DNA of 64,000 bases from assembly GCA_900100245.1 (NCBI GenBank), contig FNEU01000005.1, positions 1 through 64,000 of the forward strand, given 5' to 3'. Below the pieces are notes generated by a model that was given only the letters and a program-made list of their open reading frames with translations, searched no databases and was not told the DNA's origin. This DNA is from Lachnospiraceae bacterium G41. GTDB lineage: Bacteria > Bacillota > Clostridia > Lachnospirales > Lachnospiraceae. Shown one piece after another: positions 40,771-47,741 of this stretch (within the stretch, counting starts at the first letter, position 1; each line of letters opens with the position of its first letter). Position numbers and translations under genes: made by a program.

Positions 40771-41772
40771 ATGCCAAAGAACGAGAATCAGAAACTAAAA
40801 CTGTACTATCTTGCAAAGATAATGCTAGAAAAGACGGATGATGAACATGTCCTGTCCATGTCAGAAATCCTTGAAGAACTTTCCAGGTATGGCATCTCAG
40901 CCGAAAGAAAGAGTATCTATAGAGATTTTGACGTATTAACCGAAACAATGGGTATAGAAATAGTAAAAGTACCGGATGGCTCTTACTTTTATTATCATGT
41001 TGGAAGTAAAAAATTTGAACTTCCGGAATTAAAACTCCTTGTGGATGCCGTACAGTCATCCAAATTCATTACGGAGAGAAAATCCGCCAATCTTATTAAG
41101 AAAATCACGGAATTTGCTTCCGTGTATGAATCCCAGGAATTAAAAAGACAGGTTCATGTCCAGGGAAGAATAAAAACGATGAATGAATCCATCTTTTATA
41201 ACGTGGATGAGATACATAAGGCAATAGATAAGGACTCACGCATATTCTTTAAATATATGCAGTGGGGCAAGGATAAGAATTTAAGCCCTAAAAAAGATGA
41301 TGCAGGTAATGTAAAACAGTATGAGGCAAGCCCCTGGGCACTTACATGGGATGATGAAAATTATTACATGATAGCGTTTGATCATGCCGATAGTACCATA
41401 AAACATTACAGAGTCGACAAAATGGAAAAAATCATCATTGCCGATGAAAAAAGGGAAGGAAAGGAAGAGTTTAAAACATTTGATATAGCCCAGTATGCAA
41501 ATAAGAACTTCGGAATGTTCCGGGGAACGGAAGAAAAAGTGATACTTACATTCCCTGAAGAACTCGTCGGAGTGTTCCTTGATCGATTCGGTAAGGATAT
41601 TCCCGTGGTTGAAATAGAAAAAGGAATCCTTAAAACAACCGTAAATGTCTTCGTAAGTAATCAGTTCTTCGGCTGGATATTCGGCCTTGGCCCTAAAGTA
41701 ACAATAACAGGCCCCAAAGAAGTGAGGGAAAAATATATAAAAACAATAAAGGATACCCTTAATAACTATTAA
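40771..41772 (+). CDS. WYL-domain transcriptional regulator
   Basis: A 333-aa protein. The N-terminal winged helix (LYYLAKIMLEKTDDEHVLSM, ISAERKSIYRDFDVLTETMG) is of the HTH_11/DeoR type; the WYL domain (about 145-240) contains SPWALTWDDENYYMIAFDHA and KHYRVDKMEKI; a WCX-like C-terminus follows. WYL regulators bind nucleic acid ligands and often control phage-defence genes. The ATG at 40771 is 6 nt after GGAG. Base usage is less AT-rich than its neighbours, like the conjugation operon, so it may belong to the element backbone. Confidence 0.9.
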   Translation: MPKNENQKLKLYYLAKIMLEKTDDEHVLSMSEILEELSRYGISAERKSIYRDFDVLTETMGIEIVKVPDGSYFYYHVGSKKFELPELKLLVDAVQSSKFITERKSANLIKKITEFASVYESQELKRQVHVQGRIKTMNESIFYNVDEIHKAIDKDSRIFFKYMQWGKDKNLSPKKDDAGNVKQYEASPWALTWDDENYYMIAFDHADSTIKHYRVDKMEKIIIADEKREGKEEFKTFDIAQYANKNFGMFRGTEEKVILTFPEELVGVFLDRFGKDIPVVEIEKGILKTTVNVFVSNQFFGWIFGLGPKVTITGPKEVREKYIKTIKDTLNNY

Positions 41773-41785
41773 ACAAACAACAAAA

Positions 41786-41813
41786 GACAGGACAGCAATG
41801 CCCTGTTTTTTTT
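41786..41813 (+). terminator. Terminator of the WYL gene
   Basis: ACAGG / CCTGT closing a stem with an inner GC-AAT-GC pairing, followed by eight Ts. Confidence 0.6.
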
Positions 41814-41830
41814 AATGTCAAAACAAAAGG

Positions 41831-41861
41831 ATAAAGGGAGGGATTGGGGAATGCTCCGCGA
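41831..41861 (+). repeat. Cassette-end repeat, degenerate copy
   Basis: GGGAGGGATTGGGGAATGCT then CCGCG matches the 3' part of copy 1 (GGGTGGGATTGGGGATGCAT CGC at 11264-11286) after a terminator and an A-rich run. Confidence 0.5.
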
Positions 41862-41939
41862 ACACTTTCAAAAGTCAATTGACAGAATGGACAATCTATT
41901 TACCGACAAAACGGAAAAAGTGTTGTAAACTAAAATCAT

Positions 41940-41959
41940 CAAAGAGATGCGCATCTTTG
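41940..41959 (+). promoter_or_regulatory. Inverted repeat before the 41982 XRE gene
   Basis: CAAAGAGATGC / GCATCTTTG pair with a 2-nt bulge, 22 nt before the ATG. Likely its own operator. Confidence 0.5.
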
Positions 41960-41981
41960 AAAACCGAAAGGAGACAAAGAA

Positions 41982-42740
41982 ATGGATATCGAACTTAGAA
42001 GTATTTTAGGTAATCAGATTAGAGAAGCACGTAAGAGCAAAGGCATGTCTCAGGAAGAATTAGGAGAAAAAATCCTTTATGGCAAACAGTCTGTCAGTAA
42101 CTGGGAGACAGGAAAGAGTGAAATTCCCGATGAAGTGCTAATGAAACTTAACGAGATTCTCGAAACAAAATTTTCAAAAAAAGCATTTACGGATTTGGAG
42201 GAAAAGAAGATGCGCGGTTTAACAATTAAGTCAATCGAAGAGGTTGACAGATATGAAGATTATTCAAAGCTTTTTGATGAAATAACCGGAAGGGTTTTTG
42301 ATGGCGATGAAAGCAAGAGGGCATATGAGATTGTGGTTAAAAAGTTCCTGCATGTGGCTGCAACACTTGCCCTTATCGAAAGAAAGCATGGCGAATGGGA
42401 ATCAAATGATAATGTCTGGCATATAGTTTCGTTTAAACTGTTACAGATAATTAATGAAAACAGTTTTGCTAAGGCAGAATGCGAGGAAAGAAGCGAAGGC
42501 ATAATTGCACAGCTTAATTTGGCAGACGAATACATCCAGGATTCCTATAGTAACATATTTAATTTCGGGGAACTTGGAGATAATATCGTCCTTGAAAAAA
42601 GACACGAGGAAGAACTCGGAGGATATGCAAACTGCTATATCAGCGACATTATCTCCATTCTTCCGAAGAAGGAAAACGCATTTTTAACAGAGCTAATGGT
42701 ATATCTTATTGAGACAAAAAGAATACTGGATGAATTATAA
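41982..42740 (+). CDS. XRE-type regulator with helical C-terminal domain
   Basis: A 252-aa protein. Residues 5-62 are an XRE helix-turn-helix (LGNQIREARKSKGMSQEELG, YGKQSVSNWETGKSEIP). The remaining 190 residues are helical, with no recognised sensor domain. GAAAGGAG lies upstream of the ATG and an inverted repeat lies in the leader. A terminator follows, so it is monocistronic. Confidence 0.85.
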   Translation: MDIELRSILGNQIREARKSKGMSQEELGEKILYGKQSVSNWETGKSEIPDEVLMKLNEILETKFSKKAFTDLEEKKMRGLTIKSIEEVDRYEDYSKLFDEITGRVFDGDESKRAYEIVVKKFLHVAATLALIERKHGEWESNDNVWHIVSFKLLQIINENSFAKAECEERSEGIIAQLNLADEYIQDSYSNIFNFGELGDNIVLEKRHEEELGGYANCYISDIISILPKKENAFLTELMVYLIETKRILDEL

Positions 42741-42757
42741 GAGATTAAGAAGTAATT

Positions 42758-42788
42758 AAGGGCTCCGGAATCTCCGGGGCTCTTTTTG
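42758..42788 (+). terminator. Strong rho-independent terminator
   Basis: Twelve-pair stem around CTCCGGA / TCCGGGG with two G-T pairs, 3-nt loop, followed by TTTTT. Confidence 0.8.
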
Positions 42789-42823
42789 ACTCAAAAATAT
42801 GGGATTCAGAACGGTTGTTCTAT

Positions 42824-42880
42824 TCAGGAGGTGTTCTTATGGGACACCCCGGGTGGTAGAATCTGATTATAGTAAAGATA
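42824..42880 (+). promoter_or_regulatory. Shared promoter/leader block, copy 3
   Basis: AGGAGG 42826-42831, ATG 42839, inverted arms GGTGT / ACACC, TAGAAT 42857-42862. Geometry is identical to copies 1 and 2, but the frame ends after six codons (MGHPGW), so the -10-like box is kept better than the peptide. Confidence 0.6.
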
Positions 42881-42914
42881 CAAAATCAAGATTAAACGGA
42901 AGGAGACCTGCAAA

Positions 42915-43208
42915 ATGGAAGAAAGAATCAAACTTGTTTTACCTGAAAGAGATGTGGAAAGATGTGATTTTACCTTAACTGATGTGGTTACGGTTGATGT
43001 TCACGGTCTGTCATTAAACAATATGATCAGACTTTTGAAGAATATAACCTGCATTTGCAGGCAGTCTTTCACCCTGCGTATTATTCACGGCTTTAATCAT
43101 GGTACAAAACTTAAGGATGCAGTCAGAACAGAAGGCATGTTTACACGTTCTTACAGAATAATACCGGATCAGACAAATCCCGGCGTGACAATGCTTGTTT
43201 TTGCATAA
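42915..43208 (+). CDS. Smr-like domain protein, paralog 3
   Basis: A 97-aa protein very close to the 17882 product: VTVDVHGLSLNNMIRLLKNI, FTLRIIHGFNHGTKLKDAVR, and the shared C-terminus DQTNPGVTM. GGAAGGAGAC lies before the ATG. The gene follows the shared promoter/leader block. The VDVHG motif is closer to the standard Smr motif than in paralog 2. Probably a nucleic-acid-binding protein; it starts an operon of six small genes. Confidence 0.72.
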   Translation: MEERIKLVLPERDVERCDFTLTDVVTVDVHGLSLNNMIRLLKNITCICRQSFTLRIIHGFNHGTKLKDAVRTEGMFTRSYRIIPDQTNPGVTMLVFA

Positions 43209-43221
43209 AGGAGGAATTCAT

Positions 43222-43611
43222 ATGGAATCGACAGTTATAATCGCACTGATAACAGCACTTGCAGCAATAATAGCCCCTTTAATAACGGCTATAGTAAATA
43301 ATCGGACTGCAATAAAATTAAAGAAGATAGAAGAGAAGGGCGAAAAGCAAAGAAATATTACTCTTCATGAAAGAGAGGTTTTGGAAAACGCGTTGATGGG
43401 AATGGCGGTGCTAATAGAACATCAGTCAAAAGAAAGGTTTTTTGATGCTTGCACAAATACATTAAGAGCAATGGCTTATGTGGATGATATAACCGGTGAA
43501 AAGTTGAGAAAGATTGTAAGTGTGGCTCGTGAGCAAACACCTACAATGGAAGAGTATTCGGAAGTATGTATTTCTCTCAAAAAGGCTATTGAAAAAAGAA
43601 TTGTGGAATAA
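43222..43611 (+). CDS. Small membrane-anchored helical protein
   Basis: A 129-aa protein with an N-terminal hydrophobic helix (about 4-26, VIIALITALAAIIAPLITAI), then a Lys/Glu coiled coil and a helical domain. AAAGGAGG lies 7 nt before the ATG at 43222; an earlier ATG-like frame start overlaps the Smr-like gene. Function unknown. Confidence 0.55.
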   Translation: MESTVIIALITALAAIIAPLITAIVNNRTAIKLKKIEEKGEKQRNITLHEREVLENALMGMAVLIEHQSKERFFDACTNTLRAMAYVDDITGEKLRKIVSVAREQTPTMEEYSEVCISLKKAIEKRIVE

Positions 43612-43627
43612 GAAAAGGAATTGGTAA

Positions 43628-43747
43628 ATGAAAAAAATCAGGTTTTGGATATGGAAGTGCTTTCACAAAAAAGAAGTGGGGTGCAAGTGTTTTTGTCCCA
43701 GCTGCGAGTATTTTGAATTCTGCGAAGGCATAAAGGATAACGAATAA
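43628..43747 (+). CDS. Cysteine-rich micro-protein (39 aa)
   Basis: A 39-codon frame with an AAGGAA site 8 nt before the ATG. It is basic and aromatic at the N-terminus (MKKIRFWIWKCF) and cysteine-rich thereafter (CKCFCPSCEYFEFC). The CxC-x-C-x2-C set suggests metal binding. It lies 16 nt after the previous gene and 13 nt before the next, within a dense small-gene operon. Confidence 0.5.
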   Translation: MKKIRFWIWKCFHKKEVGCKCFCPSCEYFEFCEGIKDNE

Positions 43748-43760
43748 GGAGGAAGATTAA

Positions 43761-43895
43761 ATGGATGAAATCAAATTAACATATGTCGAACCAGCTGATT
43801 ATTTTCCCAAAGAGATAAGAGAGAAGTATTTTAAGGACATAGAAGATGAAGATGAATCGTCTCAAAAGAAGACTGACGAAGATATAAAAGAGTAG
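43761..43895 (+). CDS. Acidic small protein (44 aa)
   Basis: A 44-codon frame with AAGGAGG 8 nt upstream. The product is acidic (EDEDESSQKK, DEDIKE at the end), with no membrane segment. The strong ribosome site supports translation. Function unknown. Confidence 0.5.
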   Translation: MDEIKLTYVEPADYFPKEIREKYFKDIEDEDESSQKKTDEDIKE

Positions 43896-43926
43896 TTGGA
43901 GACTATTACCACAGGAAAGAAAAGAG

Positions 43927-44262
43927 ATGTATAAAATAATAGCGATAGCCGGATTCTTGATCAGACAATTTATAATACCCAATCCCTTTTCTGCATTTGG
44001 AGGATGGGGAGAACTCTATAATTTTCTTGCAAGTGGAGTAATTGCAACAATCACGTATTTCACTGTTGGTTTATTTTATGAAAAGGGGGAGGCTCCGATC
44101 ATAGGCTCCATCATGTATTTAATTGCATATTCATTATATACATTTGAACTTTGGCTTATATTGTTACCTTATCCGAATTGGTGGTTCATGGGTTTAATCT
44201 TTGTTTTGATATCTGTGGCTGATATTGCGATAATTCATTTCATAAGAAAATACAAGGTATGA
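43927..44262 (+). CDS. Small polytopic membrane protein
   Basis: A 111-aa protein with four hydrophobic segments (about 2-18, 28-50, 55-80, 85-104) and a short Lys-rich tail. A GGAAAG ribosome site precedes the ATG. Its family is not recognised. Part of the small-gene operon behind the Smr-like gene. Confidence 0.5.
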   Translation: MYKIIAIAGFLIRQFIIPNPFSAFGGWGELYNFLASGVIATITYFTVGLFYEKGEAPIIGSIMYLIAYSLYTFELWLILLPYPNWWFMGLIFVLISVADIAIIHFIRKYKV

Positions 44263-44279
44263 TGATGTTGGAGGTGCTT

Positions 44280-44492
44280 ATGTTTTTTGGATTGTTTGAA
44301 GATGATAATAATAACGATTATGACTATAAAAGAATTCGCCGAGATCTTGAAGATGAATATGCTATTCAGAGTGCAACATTTTCTGGAGGTTTCGGATTCT
44401 GCCAGATGATAGATGCTTCGAGTGCGAGCAATGAAGAGTTACTCAAAATGGCTAGAAGAGAAGGATTTAATATTAACAAGTACAAGAAATAG
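44280..44492 (+). CDS. Small acidic hypothetical protein
   Basis: A 70-aa protein rich in Asp and Asn at the start (FEDDNNNDYDYKRIRRDLED), with a Ser/Gly centre. The start at 44280 has GGAGGTG upstream; an ATG at 44259 overlaps the previous stop and lacks its own site. Last gene before the defence operon. Confidence 0.5.
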   Translation: MFFGLFEDDNNNDYDYKRIRRDLEDEYAIQSATFSGGFGFCQMIDASSASNEELLKMARREGFNINKYKK

Positions 44493-44633
44493 AAAGGTTT
44501 GTATAGAGTTCAATGGTAAAGAAAAAAATAATACAAGAGAAAAAATACACAAATATATTTAATTCCTTTGATTAATATGTAGATTTTTCGATATCTCGCA
44601 TTTTTTATTTTCTAAATCGAAAGTGCTTTGATA

Positions 44634-44639
44634 TAATAT
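44634..44639 (+). promoter_or_regulatory. Putative promoter of the BREX-like operon
   Basis: TATAAT, 35 nt before the XRE gene. Upstream, TTCTAA sits at -35 distance. The copies of ATCGA / TCGATAT around 44588-44632 could be sites for the XRE regulator. The exact boundaries are uncertain. Confidence 0.4.
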
Positions 44640-44674
44640 AAACGTGGTTTTTTAATATTTTGGAGGCTACGTTT

Positions 44675-44896
44675 ATGGCTATTTCATATAACAAATTGTG
44701 GAAAAAACTCATTGATGAGGGGATAAATAAAACTCAACTTCGTGAAAAAACTAAGATGAGTAGTAGCACTATGGCGAAAATGGTTAAAAATCAACCTGTT
44801 GCTCTCCCTATTTTAACGAAAATATGTGAGGAATTAAATTGTGATATTGGCGATATTATGGAGTTTATACCTGATAACAATGGAAATGTAAAATAG
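44675..44896 (+). CDS. XRE-type regulator of the BREX-like operon
   Basis: A 73-aa single-domain helix-turn-helix protein: LWKKLIDEGINKTQLREKTK, SSSTMAKMVKNQPVALPILT, CEELNCDIGDIMEF. It belongs to the same Cro/C1-like subtype as the 31811 protein. The start at 44675 has TTGGAGG 8 nt upstream; a TTG at 44660 would include the ribosome site. A small regulator in front of a BREX or restriction operon usually limits expression on entry to a new host. Confidence 0.82.
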   Translation: MAISYNKLWKKLIDEGINKTQLREKTKMSSSTMAKMVKNQPVALPILTKICEELNCDIGDIMEFIPDNNGNVK

Positions 44897-44985
44897 AGTA
44901 ATGTTTTGATAAAAAACAGTTTCAAGATATTTAATTGCGTATTAACGATGACGTCGGATAGGGGAACTGTTTTGGAGTGATGTTA

Positions 44986-47736
44986 ATGGTAAAACAAAGA
45001 CCTTGGGATAAATATGAAGCAGCTATATTGTTGGATGCCTATTTAAGGGTGCGAGATGGTGAATTGAATCGAAAAGAAGCCATTTCATTAGTATCTGACA
45101 AGCTTAGAAGAAGAGCTATTATTTTAGGATTTGATATAGATGAAACCTATCGCAATGAAGCTGGAATACTGTTTCAGATGCACAGCATGGAATCTGCATA
45201 TATGGGATATACCGTTTTAAAGCCGGCATCTAAACTTTTTTTGGATGTTGTTGAAATATGGAAAAACGATAAGGCTGAATTTATGTCAATTTTGCAATTT
45301 GCTATGAATAAATCCGACAACAAATCAGTTGAGGGGGAATTTTTATCGTGGCTTGCGAGAAGAGTAAATGACAAACAATTGTCTGAATTATATATAATGT
45401 TTACTCAGATAGATGATTTTTGCCTTGAACAGGACATATTATATGATCATTTGTTTAGAACAACAGATTTAAAAAAACTATTAGATGTTGAGAAAGCCAT
45501 AAAAGAAAATGAAGTTTTTTTGAAGAAATACAAAAGACAGATAAATAAAATGTTATCAGCGATAAATTTTTATTTATTATACGTAAAAGAAGAAATAATA
45601 GAGAAAGCAAATAGTATTGGTTTGGAGGATAAAAATCAGGGTAAAGAGAACAAAAAAAAGATTTCTTCAGTTAGTTCGCGTATTACGGAGAATAAATCAT
45701 CTCAATTTGTCGACATTAAGAAAAGGCAGAAAGAGTTTACGGATTGGATGATACAAAATAAAACGAATTCATTTACCTCAAAAACATATTTGTCGTCACT
45801 TAGTCTTGCGGGTGAAATCGCGTCTGCCAAAGGGATTATTAATGGAAATATTTATGAAATTCATGATGAAGAACTTCTTAGGGAATCATTAGAAGAATTA
45901 TTGACGATACCGGAATTTTTGAAAAAAAACGAAGAACGATTTAATCAATTAGTTACTTCATGGAAGAAGTATATTGATTTTACGGGCTGCGTTAATTCAT
46001 ATCAAGAATGTGAAGATATAGATTTATATTCTACAAGAAGTATTTCTCAAAACGATAAAAACACTATCTATATGAGGCTTAAATCGATGGTGAACGTATA
46101 TGGAGTTTTGGAAAATGTTAGTTTGGATTGGATAAAGACAAATATAAGAGTAATTGTTGAAAAGGAAGAATTAAGAGAGATTTTAAATGAGTTATCTTGG
46201 GTTAAAAGAGTTGACGAAGATAAATATACCATTATGTTGGATGATGGGAAGAAAAGAGCAGGTGATGAAGAGCAGGAACCCGACCATATAGAGGTAAAAG
46301 TTAATAAAGATATAGATTTGGGATTTAACAAGAATTCGTTTGTGAAAGTTTTGATGATGAGATATCAAAACGGGATGAAGTTTGATTCCATTGATATAGA
46401 AAACTATAAAGAAACTTATCTTGACATTATAGGCGAGGAAATTAATTTATCTGATGAGAAATTGGAAAAATGTCTTCATAAATGCGGAATTATGTATCAA
46501 GGCAGATTGTTTCCGGCAGAGGGAATAATAAATAATAGTGTTCGAGAAAAGTTGATGGATTATATATATTCTAATTTTTCAAATGGAAAAAATGTTCTAT
46601 ATTATAAATCCATTTTATCAGATTTGTCGGATGCTTTTGCATATTGCTACAATCTGACAGATTATAAAATGTTAAAAGCTTACCTTGAATACACATGCGA
46701 GCAAGATGAATTCTATTTTTCTGATGAATATTTATCAAAAGAGAAAAATGTGAGCATAGATCATGAAAGCGAAATAGAAGATTTCATGCTTATGAATAGA
46801 AGGCCGTTATCATATGATGAGATTTATTCGGGTCTGTCTCATATTTCAAAGGATATAATTTTTAATGAGATAAGAAGCAATCCTAAATATTTATTAAACG
46901 AAAAAGAGCATTATTATCATTTTGATATATTTGAACTGTCCTCAGAAGAAGCAGATTTAATTACAGATTATATTAATGAAGAAATATATGATGAAGGATA
47001 TTGTATTTGGTCTAGAATATATAAAAAGATTCAGAATAATCTTCCGATTTTTATTGAGAATAATGCATGTTTATCTTCTTTAGGAATACGAAATGGTCTT
47101 TCGAAGAAGCTAAAAGGTAGATTTCATTTTGATGGAGAAGTGATAAGTTCTTGCAAAGAAGCTCTGAATATGTCTGCAGTTTTCAGATTATTTGGGGAAC
47201 ACCATGCTCCGTTTACAGATGAAGATTTGTATAATTTCTCTAAAGAAGTAAATAGTGGAGGGCCATATTTCGAATCACTATCAGAGACTACGATAAGGGT
47301 AAGCAAAGAATTATTTGTTTCAAGAAAGGATATTACATTTGATGTTCAGTCTGTCGATGAAGCGATTTCAACTTATTTTTCGGGGGAATATGTTTTAATA
47401 AAAGATTTCGATTCTTTCTTGATGTTTCCGACGGTAAATTATGAATGGAATATATTTATGCTGGAAAGCTATTTGATTTATTTCAGCAAGAAATATACGC
47501 TTCTAAATAATGGACGATCGTTAGGAAATGTTGCAGGAGCTGTTATCAAAAAGGGCGGCATATATAAAGATTTTGAGGATTTATGCGCAGATGTAATTGC
47601 AAATAGTGCCTGTGCGTTGACAAAAGATAAGGCGCTTGATTTACTTGCAGAAAAAAATTTATTGACAAGAAAAAGCTATAGCAAAATAGAAAATGCTATT
47701 TCAAAAGCAAAACAAATTAGAAACAGAAGGGGATAA
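44986..47736 (+). CDS. Large unknown protein opening the BREX-like operon
   Basis: A 916-aa soluble protein. Residues 5-65 show a pattern that I have met in large uncharacterised proteins of clostridial defence loci: WDKYEAAILLDAYLRVRDGE, AISLVSDKLRRRAI, YRNEAGILFQM. A Lys/Ser-rich linker (about 205-240) divides it from a long C-terminal part with repeated helical units and winged-helix-like spacing (EDIDLYSTRSIS..., LSYDEIYSGLSHISKDIIF). No catalytic motif is clear. The start at 44986 lies 8 nt after GGAG; GTG and ATG at 44977 and 44980 are closer. It lies 5 nt before the BrxP-like gene, so it is surely part of the operon. It is not a PglX methylase: I see no NPPY motif. Confidence 0.6.
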   Translation: MVKQRPWDKYEAAILLDAYLRVRDGELNRKEAISLVSDKLRRRAIILGFDIDETYRNEAGILFQMHSMESAYMGYTVLKPASKLFLDVVEIWKNDKAEFMSILQFAMNKSDNKSVEGEFLSWLARRVNDKQLSELYIMFTQIDDFCLEQDILYDHLFRTTDLKKLLDVEKAIKENEVFLKKYKRQINKMLSAINFYLLYVKEEIIEKANSIGLEDKNQGKENKKKISSVSSRITENKSSQFVDIKKRQKEFTDWMIQNKTNSFTSKTYLSSLSLAGEIASAKGIINGNIYEIHDEELLRESLEELLTIPEFLKKNEERFNQLVTSWKKYIDFTGCVNSYQECEDIDLYSTRSISQNDKNTIYMRLKSMVNVYGVLENVSLDWIKTNIRVIVEKEELREILNELSWVKRVDEDKYTIMLDDGKKRAGDEEQEPDHIEVKVNKDIDLGFNKNSFVKVLMMRYQNGMKFDSIDIENYKETYLDIIGEEINLSDEKLEKCLHKCGIMYQGRLFPAEGIINNSVREKLMDYIYSNFSNGKNVLYYKSILSDLSDAFAYCYNLTDYKMLKAYLEYTCEQDEFYFSDEYLSKEKNVSIDHESEIEDFMLMNRRPLSYDEIYSGLSHISKDIIFNEIRSNPKYLLNEKEHYYHFDIFELSSEEADLITDYINEEIYDEGYCIWSRIYKKIQNNLPIFIENNACLSSLGIRNGLSKKLKGRFHFDGEVISSCKEALNMSAVFRLFGEHHAPFTDEDLYNFSKEVNSGGPYFESLSETTIRVSKELFVSRKDITFDVQSVDEAISTYFSGEYVLIKDFDSFLMFPTVNYEWNIFMLESYLIYFSKKYTLLNNGRSLGNVAGAVIKKGGIYKDFEDLCADVIANSACALTKDKALDLLAEKNLLTRKSYSKIENAISKAKQIRNRRG

Positions 47737-47741
47737 ATTTA

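Noticed and set aside
44986-47736. PglX-type methylase in the BREX-like operon
   Set aside because: No NPPY or SAM-binding FxGxG motif is visible in the 916-aa protein or elsewhere in the operon.
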